A stretch of DNA of 39,510 bases, from positions 1-39,510 of the forward strand of contig JAKTTS010000086.1 in the NCBI GenBank assembly GCA_030560485.1, read 5' to 3'. Every line of letters starts with the position of its first letter. The stretch's first letter is position 1. The notes below the pieces were generated by a model. That model saw only the letters and a program-made list of their open reading frames with translations. It ran no database searches and was not told where the DNA came from. Source of the DNA: Ascoidea tarda (nom. inval.). Its lineage: Eukaryota; Ascomycota; Saccharomycetes; Ascoideales; Ascoideaceae. Of the stretch, positions 11,300 through 20,440 are shown piece after piece. Both the position numbers and the translations under genes were made by a program.

Positions 11300-12465
11300 T
11301 TTTTCATTCATCAAGAACTGGCAGTGGTTTTTTTGATTCTTATATGAAGATTTTTTTTTATGAATTTTTCATATATATTGATTGAGTTTTGTTTTTCTTT
11401 AACTCTGATTGATTAATTTTGGTAAAACGCATTTGAGTTTATTTTGGCATTTTTGTGGACAGTGATTGGAATTTATTTTTATTTTTTTTTTTGTTTTATT
11501 TGTTATCTTTCACTTAAATTGCTGTAAATAATGATTGACCAAAAGCTGTGGAGTCTAGACAATTGCACGCGCACATGACGTAAAGTTGAATATGCAATGT
11601 ACGTTAACAAGTAAATGTTGAAGAATAACTTACAGACACTCATTGGAAAGCTCGTTATTTGTGACTGTGATATTTTGTTTTAGGACACGGTTTTTGGAAC
11701 AATACATTCTATAAATTCAGTAGTTTGGTACTTTTATTTTTTTTTCAGTTCTTTAATCATAAGAACAACTCACTCAACAACGCTTATATCATCACATCAA
11801 TTGAGATTAACTTTGATTATCATGAATCATCTATCACCAACTTAAAGTTATTATAACAGTGTTATTTTGCCAGTGACAAAAGAAATAACTGAAATCTGTA
11901 AAATTATTAGAATTATAAAATTATCTTTTAAAATTGATGACGTAGAAAAATGATTCTATCACAAATAAAATGCCAGTAAAACTGAAACCTATTTGAGTGT
12001 TTTGAGATAAAAAAAAAAAATAATAAAATTAAAAATTGTGAAACGTAAACCATTTCTTACAATAAGACCTCTAATTATATTTTCTGATCTCATTAACGTA
12101 ACCGAGGTCCGGAGGTTTTTTTAGACACATCAGATTAATATATGTACGTTCAGTTGAAGCATAAACAATGAGCAAACATTATCAAGATTTTCAGAACAAA
12201 TTTATTACAATAATAAATAAGATAAAAAAAATGAAAACTTAAGGCCCCATTAAATATTATTGGAAAAACAGAGCCATGACAAAAAACTTCAAATATTTTG
12301 TCGTCGTAAGTAAAATTTTTTTTCTAAGATCTCAAGCATGTTTGAATCAGTAATGAAAATAGTTAAAAGTTAAGCTGATATTATTACCAGAATTTGAGTC
12401 CATATATCATCAATGGTCAATAATATTCGAACATAATTCGACTTCATTTTTTTTTGTTTGGATTC
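11300..12465. other. AT-rich spacer, no recognisable gene
   Basis: T-rich on the plus strand between 11270 and 11510, with several runs of eight or more T. The 3' LTR of element B (+) and the 3' end of element E (-) would meet here, but I could not identify a repeated end or a TG...CA boundary. No gene supported. Confidence 0.4.
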
Positions 12466-12469
12466 AAAT

Positions 12470-12925
12470 TTCTGACAAAACAGTATTGCACATCGATATC
12501 CTTTTTTTTATTGATGAATTATTTTAAAGAATAATAATATCACAGCAGAGAGTTTAAAAGCGAAAATACTGGTGTAGCTTCTTTCAAAATTGATTTTTTA
12601 CAAAAAATTGTTGAGGTTCAATTCGGACATTAATCATTGAGCAATTCCATCAAATCTATTTTAAATTGCTCATAGTAAAGCACACTTTTGTTTCATTTAA
12701 CTCCAGCTATTGAGATTTTCTTCAATTATGCTCAACTGAAAAATTCCGAATAACGAACTTTTAAATGTGTGACAACATTATAATTACAACCACTGGTAAC
12801 GCACAGCAAGTTCATATTATTAAAGTAATCAGTCTTAAGATTTTTTATTTTGTCAACATACTCAAAGTTCTTAAAACTCATTGAATTTTATTTGGTCAAT
12901 ATTCACGACTAAGCATTTAGATTTG
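12470..12925 (-). pseudogene. Element E RNase H remnant
   Basis: RNase H end of a copia element. VDKIKNLKTDYFNNMN at the upstream side lines up with ADKTKNVKIDGYCD of element A, and the DNA of the two regions is visibly alike (about 12834-12915 against 4692-4770). At the C-terminal side KKDIDVQYCFVRNLN fits the (T)KHID(V/I).YHF(V/I)RE block of the family. The stretch between is worn. This piece is independent evidence of a further copy, since its C-terminal block differs from those of A, B, C and D. Confidence 0.6.
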
Positions 12926-13565
12926 TGGTAGATATTATGAAACGTATTTTTTAGTTCATAGATAAAAAATTGCTGATGTCAGAAAATATCTTGAGACAAA
13001 AAAGATGAAAAAATAATATTCAATAGCACTTTATTTCCTCAATGGATGAGAGGCCAATTATTGCTCAGAATGTTAGTCTTTCATTTTTAGTATACTCTCT
13101 TGGTTTTGGTTTTGCTGAATTAAATGCTATGACTAACTGGTTTGAGATGATAATTCGTCTAAAATTTTTTAATGTTTTGTGCTTTTGCTAACGAAATTAA
13201 AAAAAAATGGTTCAGACAATCAAATGATTTGTTGGTAGTTAAACATATCAAAACATAAAAATCTTCAACGGGTTTTCATAACATGTTTTATTTTTAGTAT
13301 TTTGGATGTGTTACAAATGACCCTTTGAATTATGCAAACTACAAAATCCTTATAAACATACAGTAATAAAAACAGTTTATTTACATGAAATATTTGAGAT
13401 TGAAAAAAATGGTTAGTGTAATCAAAATTTTTAGCACACCATTTTCAGCGCCAAGAAGAATTTGAGGTTGTTAACTTAGTTTATATAATGGACATTCTTC
13501 GGTTCAACAATATTTGTTGGAATTATTAAATATTTCAACAGATTGAAAATGGGCATCACCACTAA

Positions 13566-13706
13566 AAAGCAAATTTAAAACCCAAGATATTTAATGTAGT
13601 TATGCAATCTTTTTGGGTTTATTTAACCAAATGCATCAACACACCGGGGGTTATCCACACTGATGCCGGATGCATTGATATCATAAAATTTTTTTTTTTC
13701 ATTTAA
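13566..13706 (+). pseudogene. Possible copia integrase scrap (HTD block)
   Basis: A stop-free plus-strand stretch of about 45 codons containing NTPGVIHTDAGCIDIIK. This fits the start of the copia integrase core ((P)(G/L)E(L)(I/V)HTD(V/L)CGP(I/M)), where the D of HTD is the first catalytic residue. The following DNA to 14008 has an open frame of 63 codons (13817-14008) that I cannot align. The match is short. The piece lies inside the span of element E on the opposite strand, so it is either a nested insertion or a chance match. Confidence 0.35.
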
Positions 13707-15140
13707 AATTAACTTTTTCCAACACATCTGGCTTTTAACTTTTAGGCTATGTGCTCATTCATTACCACAGTTATCCATTGGGTTTATAATTTGATTTGAT
13801 CGATTGAAAAGATTAGATGAAAACGATATACGTCAAGAGTTTTCTTTCCCATTACCGTTCTAAACGAACAGATAGAATCTTAAATACATCTCTGGATTGC
13901 ACTTTTTCATCAAAGGGTTTTGTTTTAGTTACATTTTATTGCAACAAAAAACCCCTTTTATTATCATCTAATCCGGCCAAAACAGTGTACCCAAAAAATA
14001 GGTTTTGATAACATATTTCAATTTTTATTTGATCACTTTTCCAAATAATTGTTTTGTCAATTTCAATTTGATGATGTTTTTAATTTCATGAAATCAAGTC
14101 TTCAAAAAATTTTAAAGAAAAGGAAAAAGAGATAACCAAAACATATTCTACGTTGTTGTTTTGATTTCGGTTTCTCAATAGTGCTAACTGAACTAAGTGC
14201 AGGGTTTAAAATTAACAAAGAGATATTGACCGAATGTTACAGAAACATTTCTGGCTATCTATGCTCAATTTGTTTTACTATGAAATTTTTTTTTTTGTTG
14301 AAAATATTAGCGGCGAGAAAAAAATAGTATTATATGGGGTCTTAATACTAATTGGTTTAACATCTTTTTTCGTTTAATTTTCAGTAAAATGTTTTTCTCG
14401 ATGCTATAATCATTTTTATTAACTCTAATAGCCAGAAGTTCAGATTCACAAAAATTATTTAGGCGCAATAAATCAGAGAAGTTTATGTCACCACCAAAAA
14501 AAATTCATTGATCGGTAGGTGTTTCATATCAACAATTGAAATCGCAAAATTCTACTGAATCTATTGTTGTAATTCAGTCGCTTTTAATATTTCAAATAAA
14601 AACCTTATCAAGTGCAAAAAATTTTTGCTGAGTTGATAGGAGCAAAAAAAAATTTTTATTGATATCTTTTTGAAAATTTTATGTAAAGTATCATCATTAA
14701 ATTCATGAATAAGATAATTCAAAAATTAGCAACACGACCAAGTTTTCACAGTTGTTTAAATTTTTCAGACCCTATTTGAGTTATCACGTTCCTAGAAACA
14801 AAATTGTTGATAAAAACAAGCTTCTGGAAGACAAAATTTTTATAAAAGCTAAGATTTATTAAGTTAATATACGTTTTATAGAATTTACATAAAATTTGTC
14901 ATGTTAAACGTCTCATCAATTTTGTTTTCGTACGAAATTCAAGAGGCCGTTATTTAAATTATAATGTCTTTTTTTCCTCGACACAAAATATCAGATTAAA
15001 ATCAAATTTATTATTGACCAAAAACTGTGCTAAATACTTTTTGTTAAAAGCCCAACAGATTTGAACGTTTGTTGAAATTTAAATGTGTGACGCGAAAGTT
15101 TAAATTTTGATTTATGTATTCCAGAAATTAGAATTTTTTA

Positions 15141-15263
15141 ATTTCGATCAGCAATAGTGATTTGATGACATTCATTAATATGACAAATCAAATCTTCATT
15201 GATTATTTTACATTGAGAAAATATTGCCGTGCTTGTTTTCTCAACATTGTTTTCAATACCACA
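15141..15263 (-). other. Coding-like stretch, possibly protease-related
   Basis: About 41 stop-free codons, with good amino-acid mix for this window. The segment ECHQITIADRN followed by KILISGIHKSKFKL resembles the flap region of copia proteases (..(I/V).(I/V)(A/G)(D/N)G..(I/V)...G.G.(I/V).(L)). It lies within element E's span but downstream of E's integrase zinc region, so if it is a protease it belongs to another copy. The resemblance is weak. Confidence 0.25.
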
Positions 15264-15618
15264 CTAGCGCAAAGCTGATAACCATTAATCGTCTTGCATG
15301 CCCCTTAATAGTTGTAATTTTTAATTTACAATACTTTTGATTTTGGGATTTAACGCCCATCAATTGCTGATATAATTTTTTAAAATATCTGTGCATGAAA
15401 AGTTACTTTAATTTTTGCTGACCCCTTGTTGTATAAAATCTTTAGGAGGCAGAGCTCATTAGTTCTCATCGGGAAAACTAAACCAGATTATAAGGTTTTT
15501 ACAACTAACTGAAAAATTTTGATCATTATATGCAACATCTTATTTAATCTTTTCAAATAGATGATTTTTTAAAACATTTTTTACACTCTTGAAAAGTATG
15601 GTTGAAATTTTTTGTCTA

Positions 15619-15850
15619 ACGCTCAGTTGATTGAATATTGGGTTTTTCAGTGGCAGTAGAGCTTTCACTGGCGGGTTTTCTGATAGTCATTAAAATTGCA
15701 TCAGTTTGAATAAAAAGTCGGTCATTGGCAACATCAATTGAAAAATTAGAATCAACAACAAATTCAGCGACTTCATATTATTTAAAAAAGTGAATTTTAT
15801 GTTTATGACTTGTTTTATCATGAAAGGTTTGGCATAAAAAATTGTCAAAA
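15619..15850 (-). pseudogene. Element E integrase N-terminal remnant
   Basis: Contains a 53-codon stop-free stretch at 15619-15777. HDKTSHKHKIHFFK followed by YEVAEFVVDSNFSIDVAND fits the copia pattern (W)H.R.(G/A)H.(N)....(L)......(I)..VDS.F.C..C, the zinc-binding start of integrase. The end, rich in S, T and E (RKPASESSTATEKP), is less typical. It lies 350 bases downstream of the protease piece of the same strand, as expected for PR-IN order. Confidence 0.4.
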
Positions 15851-16129
15851 TTTTCAACGATTCTATACATTTTCCGCTAAAATTGTCATAAATGTTCGAT
15901 GATCAAATCTTTTCATTTTTCAAAATCTCACACACGTAACTGACTGATCAGAGATCAATGATTTGGCCGTGTCAACTTTTTTGCACACGAACCCGAAACA
16001 CTACCATTAACAATATCATCATTGAGATTTCATTTTATATCGTCGTCAGTTCAAAGAAATATCGTTGTTTATTTACATCAGCATTTGTAAAAGTTACTTT
16101 GCCATCAAAAGAAAATTTGTAGATTGAAG

Positions 16130-16480
16130 TTCTTAGTGTGGGTTTTTATGGATTTACAACTGTCCTTCAAATGACTCTAATTTTGAGCCAAATACGTTTG
16201 ATATTTCTGATGACAACAAATTCTTTTTCTGAGAGCTTCGTAAGTCAAACATCAGTAGTAAAAGTTCAAACCTTGCTATTTGCTTCAGATATTTCCTGCA
16301 TTTTTAGCTGGTTGGGTTTCCTCAATACACTAAAATAAACTTCATTGAATATTTCTTGAAGTTTTGTTGTATTTGGTGTGGACATGAAAAATTTTTATAG
16401 AACCAGCTGTTTTATTCATATTGAATGCAAATGACTCATCCGAAAAAAAAAGTGTGCTAATTTCAGCGAAATAACAAGTC
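16130..16480 (-). pseudogene. Element E gag end / protease remnant
   Basis: Minus-strand coding remnant. The segment after EANSKV reads TFTTDV, then LTKLSEKEFVVIRNIKRIW and LKIRVI. This fits the copia aspartic protease start (W.FD(T/S)GA..H.T...E.F......I.R..LKI..G), with the catalytic D of the D(T/S)G position readable only in degraded form. Further on, SFDGKVTFTNADVNKQ fits the (F)......(V).F.N.D.K block before integrase. Upstream codons (TPNTTKLQEIFNEVYFSVLR) would be the gag-pol boundary. I first considered a hAT transposase; the whole context favours copia. Confidence 0.45.
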
Positions 16481-16539
16481 AAAATTAACATTTAGGTTTT
16501 AAAAATCTTTATATTTCAGAAAATAGATATTCCATTATC

Positions 16540-16780
16540 AAATATTTTTTACTATCACAAATCCGTCAAGGTCTGCCAGTAAATAAGCGTCTCTGTTTAA
16601 AACAAAAAACCTCAGATCATCATTGAAATGATTACTGTAATCATTAAGAATATTTTTCCAATGGATGCCATCAATAAAATCAGCAGCTAAACCGGAAAAC
16701 AGTCATTGAGGCCTTTATAAAACCTGACAAAACCAGACAATTGCACTCCATAGACGTCTGATATTTAAAACCATTGTTCC
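16540..16780 (-). other. Coding-like stretch, perhaps gag of element E
   Basis: A minus-strand translation with well mixed residues, including GLAADFIDGIHWKN, ILNDYSNHFNDDLRFFVL and AYLLADLDGFVIVKN. It is not matched to any family I can name. It lies directly upstream of the protease piece of element E on the same strand, where gag would be. The plus-strand reading of the same DNA looks worse. The neighbouring sequence at 16780 and above reads as copia integrase on the other strand, so an element boundary must lie near 16780. Confidence 0.3.
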
Positions 16781-17110
16781 TAATAATCCACATTGTATAT
16801 TTTCAACGCCTCCCGCTCTATTTTTACTGCTAATATTTTATCTTTTTGAAAGATGATAATTTCAACTGCTACCTGTTCAATATCTATCGTTGGTTACAAT
16901 TATATACGAAGTCTAACAAATTATAAAAAAAATCAAAAATGACCAAAGGCATATATCCCTAAAGTTCTGCGATGCTGCCTACGTAACTACCCAGGGGGAG
17001 GCGGTACGTAATTTAAAATCTACAGAAAATGGCTTCATCTATCAAGAGAATATTGAATCCGGAAATTTTTATGACTTGAAGGCAAATCTGAAAAAATATC
17101 AACTACGTTG
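16780..17110 (+). pseudogene. Copia integrase C-terminal remnant
   Basis: Plus-strand stretch ending in about 64 stop-free codons. LKFCDAAYVTTQGEAV and NGFIYQENIESGNFYDLKAN fit the region after the copia integrase core ((L)(R/K)(V)FG..AYV.(I)...(K)R.KL....(I/V).(G)(I/F)(F)(V/I)GY......Y.(L/V)). Alternatively QGEAV is the (F/L)W(G/A)EAV motif at the end of the core; either way the family is the same. The part upstream (LKDDNFNCYLFNIYRW) may be the DNG block. It faces element E tail-to-tail or head-to-head across about 16780, so it belongs to another copy. No RT was recognised downstream. Confidence 0.45.
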
Positions 17111-18427
17111 AATTCTATTTGCCACATGTCATCAACTGAAAAATATGCATGTTTTCCTTTCGAAAAAAATTTATACATTTGATAATTTGTTGGAAATCTT
17201 ACTCGAATCTGTGATGTTTTGTTAAGGTTATAATGTTCAAAGAAGATTTTTGAACGCCTGGTTTTTAGTTAGCTCTAACCAAAAAAAAATGAGTTCTACC
17301 AAACATAAGTATCACAAGGATTTGAATGGAAAATTATAAATATCGCTGAAACTTGCTCTTGCTGAAACGTGAACTGTTATGACGGAAATTGACACGAAAT
17401 ATTGCACATGCGTAGTGTAGGTGCTGATGGGACACGCTGTTTAGTAAAATACGACCTATATATTTACCTTTCCCCCTCCAATTTTTGTTTATATCTTCAC
17501 CTTTTTCTTAAACTTATTAACTACTACTGTAGTATCAGTATATTATTTCTCAATTTCTGTATCCACGATGAGCAAATGAAAACACTTCTAGTGATCTAGC
17601 CGCTGCTATTTTCTATTTTTAGTCTATTTTGGAGAATAATTTTTTTGCGTTTATTTTGGTTCATTAACCGATCCATGATTAATTGTTTTATTTTAAAATA
17701 AAGTATTCGCCCAACATTTTGGTCATATAGGTTTGATGAAAGAAAATTTACTAATGTGATTTTTTTGCCTCGTTTTCTTTTTTAGGATGATCGAGTCTTT
17801 TATCATTCCGCCTCTGTTTAGCAGCAAAAAACGAATGGGCAAATATTTCGTCAAAAACCCATTGAGAAGTAGATTAATTGAGCGATGGATTATCTTTGAT
17901 GAGCACGAGTATAGCTAACAAAAACCTACTTTGCTGAATTGGTGGCTATATAAAATAAAAGGTCAGATCGGAATATCGATCAATATTATTTTGATTTTAT
18001 TTTATTCAAATAGATTCGTGAATTTAAAGTTGATTATCAAAAGTAATTACAAAGCATCAAAAATAATTTATCATAGGTTAGTAAAGTTGGCCGTTAAGCC
18101 CATCGCGGCTTTACATTTTGTTGAAAAATAGAAAATTAAGTAAGAACTCTATTTTTCAATTACACAAATTTATTATACATTTTGGCCGGTTTAATAATTA
18201 TTGATAAATATTATTTTGATAATATTTTTATTCATTTCAGAAAATTTTTTTTTGCCGTCAAAGTTCTTATTTTTTTGAACCAAGCTAGTTATAAACTATA
18301 GAATATATTTTTTTAAAATGATGGTAATGTTAAAGCTATTGAAATCATCGTTCGTGATCCATCTGAAAAGACCCCAAAGAGGTTTTGTTCAAGTCAATCC
18401 CCAAATTTATTTGATCTTTGCTTTTTA
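17111..18427. other. Spacer with short unidentified open frames
   Basis: No family could be recognised here. The best-looking frame is 17787-17918 (+), 43 codons from an ATG, charged and compact (MIESFIIPPLFSSKKRMGKY and on to ERWIIFDEHEYS). It is preceded by a T-rich tract ending in TTTTTTAG, which looks like a splice acceptor but occurs often by chance in such DNA. Another frame at 17931-18131 (+) is I/K/L-rich. Neither has a neighbour that explains it. Confidence 0.2.
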
Positions 18428-18589
18428 ATTAATTTCAAAACCAGGCCAAAAATATCCGCAGCCATCAATGTAAATAATGCGTTTGCGGTTGTCACTTTCA
18501 GATGTTGTTATCATGAAGCAATCTTTTTCCTCAAACAAATGCCATTTGTTTTTGCGAAAGTTGTCACTGCCCTGGCGGTTGGTATTATT
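18428..18589 (-). other. Coherent coding remnant, family unknown
   Basis: About 54 stop-free minus-strand codons with an unusually protein-like composition for this window. They contain charged residues, several aromatic residues, C, W and G. Pieces include QGSDNFRKNKWHLFEEKDCF and NRKRIIYIDGCGYFWPGFEI. The same frame appears to extend upstream to about 18630 with one interruption. I considered FLYWCH-type zinc fingers (…G..Y..) and copia protease or integrase tails, but none fits well enough. It is followed on the plus strand by another coding-like piece at 18646-18790. No start codon or promoter is visible. Confidence 0.35.
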
Positions 18590-18645
18590 TCAGTCAGATG
18601 TGGTGTTAATCGAAAATAGTTTATTATTGTCAATAAAAAAAAGCT

Positions 18646-18666
18646 TTTGGGGGTTTTAAAAATAAT
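18646..18666. repeat. 21-base repeat, copy 1
   Basis: A 21-base string whose core is gggggttttaaaaataat occurs here and again at 25538-25558 in the same orientation. In both places one plus-strand frame reads GGFKNN, and here it continues for about 45 stop-free codons (NNKETIIDIFWKNEETKKAL and on). A G5 run followed by a long A/T string is unlikely to recur by chance in DNA this poor in G. Confidence 0.5.
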
Positions 18667-19059
18667 GCAAAAAACAACAAAGAAACTATTATCGATATTT
18701 TTTGGAAAAATGAAGAAACCAAAAAGGCATTGTCTATTACAAAAGACCGATCAAAATTGATGATCTCTTTAAAAACGGCTAAACAGTGAATTTCTTTTTT
18801 CCAACTCGAACTTTTTTGATGTAAATTGAATGTGATCCACTATTCAATTTTTTAAAATTGAAAAGCCTGAAAAATCAAATGAAGAAAATCATAATGCATG
18901 AAATATTGCAAAATGGTACCGCAAATGAGAAAAAGACAAATGTATTTCGATCAAATGTGTTTTGCATTTTAATAGTATTTTATCTTAAATTAATTAGCGT
19001 AATTTTTATAAACAAAAATTGAAAATTGATATTTTCATAGAAATTGCTAGTATTAACAA

Positions 19060-20440
19060 AACCAACAAATATTCGTTGGTTACTCGGCTTCAGTGTATGA
19101 AAGAATTAAAATGCCAAAAGATATTTAGCGCAAAAAATTGCCCTGGTGATAAATTTGAAAACCATAGATTAATTGGTAAAGTTTAAAATTGGAATAAAAA
19201 TATTGTTTATTGAAAAATATTCAGTGATGCTGGTTACATTAAAACCTTTGACAATTGAGCTGTCTGTGGCGGATGAAAAGTGTATATCGTTTATTAAATA
19301 AATAAAAGTACTGCTTTTTTTTATGCAGTAGATATAAAACTAATTTGATATCGCTCCTAGTTATCCTGCAAATGATCATCACGGTGATAACGTTTGAACA
19401 CTGCCGATTTTCTTCAATTAACCGAAACAGTCCTTTATTTGTTAGTTTAACAAAATCGTCGATTCGCAATTTAATTTATTGGTTAACATAGCGATGTTTT
19501 ATCATTGGGTGTCTCTCTAAAATTATCAAGACGGCAATTCTATTTTATTACTGTATTCGACTTCACCAAATTGGAGAGGTTTCACAAAATATTTTTTTGA
19601 ACCTTGAAAGTCATTAAAGGTCAAAATTCAAAATAAGTGTTGTGGCGGCATTCATTAGTAAGGTTCTTCTCCGTGATATTCTGCGGTCAAACAATGTTAC
19701 TAAATCATAATCGATGGCAATATCAAGTAAAAAATGATTCATTGACAGATAAATTTGTCTCAAGGCCATGACAAGACAATAGTGGTTAATTCTTAGATGT
19801 TGCTTTTGCTGCAACAAACGGATTTTTATTGAAATTAGAATACGAAGTTTTATTATTTAATTATTAAAATGGCATGAATTGCTAGTTACTGGGATTTGAG
19901 TCTTCAAACATTTGTTGTTTGAGTGTCAAAACGTTATTCAACAAATTCCGCAAAATGTTATTTTCTGGTATTATATAATTTTTTGGATACTTGAAGAGCG
20001 TCACACTCTGTTTAAAAAAGGCGCTAATACAGAAAGGTGTGATCACTAAATATATTGACAACAAATCGATTAATGATATTTTGATTCAAACTTCGCTGGG
20101 AGCTATACTCTTTTATTTATTGGAACCCCAGTTGAAAATTGCTTTAAGAATCCAATGTCAGCTGCAGCGCTAAGTAATGGGACAAGTTTCTTCACTCTTA
20201 ACGATGCAGCCAGCAATGTTTTTTGCATCAAAAATCTGTTATCTGATATCACTGTTTGAAAATAAAAATCAATTTCCTATTATGACAGTTATTTAGCAGA
20301 TAGTTTCATTAACTACCCAACCAATCCTAAAAACTCAGAACTTATATCAATTAAGTATCATGTAATTTACAAATATATAGGTGCTGCAATTGAATTTGCT
20401 GGAGTTTTTACTGCTACTAATCGTGTTAATTTGATTTCGA
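19060..20440 (+). mobile_element. Element C: Ty1/copia fossil, IN tail-RT-RH
   Basis: Plus-strand copia fossil. At about 19060-19120 FVGYSASVYERIKMPKDI fits the integrase tail ((I/C)(F)(V/I)GYS.....YR(L/V).(D/N)P). At about 19740-19870 LDVAFAATNGFLLKLEYEV fits the RT N-terminal block (.(L)..(A)A..G(W/F)....LDV..AFL.G). RNase H follows at 20077-20440 and is the best preserved part. The domains are in copia order on one strand. The plus-strand ATG frame 19991-20173 and the minus-strand frames at 19614-19817 and 19882-20064 are shadows in other frames. Broken in many places; no LTRs found. Confidence 0.65.
20077..20440 (+). pseudogene. Element C RNase H remnant
   Basis: The best copia RNase H match in the window. 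FAGSYTLLFIGTPV fits (R)KS(T/F)(S/A)GY...(L).GTP(V/I), and SAAALSNGTSFFTLNDAASN followed by VFCIKNLLSDI fits (T)VALS(T/S)(T/A)EAE(Y/F)(M)AL.(E/D)A..(E).(V/I)WL(R/K)(N)LL.(D)(I). Downstream, NPTNPKNSELISIKYHVIYK fits NP..H.(R/K)(T/S)KHI(D)I(K/R)YH(F/Y)(I/V). About 60 codons of the first part are free of stops. It probably escaped heavy damage by chance. Confidence 0.8.

Larger units (their letters stand above)
9479..11300 (+). mobile_element. Element B: Ty1/copia pol fossil, IN-RT-RH
   Basis: A plus-strand copia fossil with integrase at the 5' side, RT in the middle and RNase H at the 3' side. The best pieces are the RT N-terminal block (about 10085-10305), the RT connection (10550-10684) and RNase H (10962-11290). 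The integrase zinc part is suggested at 9479-9530 by CAFVRKYFNVKSFL (family C..C..GK....F). An open frame at 9683-9814 starting MGFTAAIFNNDD lies in the integrase core position but has no clear motif. The element is broken in more than ten places. No LTR was recognised; sequence upstream to about 9250 may belong to it. Confidence 0.7.
12470..16480 (-). mobile_element. Element E: Ty1/copia fossil, PR/IN end and RH end
   Basis: Minus-strand copia pieces that together span about 4 kb, the expected size of one pol gene. Protease lies at about 16380-16130, integrase zinc region at 15850-15620 and RNase H at 12925-12470. The middle, where integrase core and RT should be, is too worn to read with confidence, so the ends could also come from two copies. 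Coding-like sequence at 16780-16540 (-), including LADLDGFVIVKN, may be gag of the same element. A plus-strand integrase-like piece at 13570-13700 falls inside the span. Broken many times. Confidence 0.5.

Noticed and set aside
16130-16380. hAT transposase (a TTD-W-like motif)
   Set aside because: The motif is short. The sequence before and after it fits a copia protease followed by an integrase zinc region.
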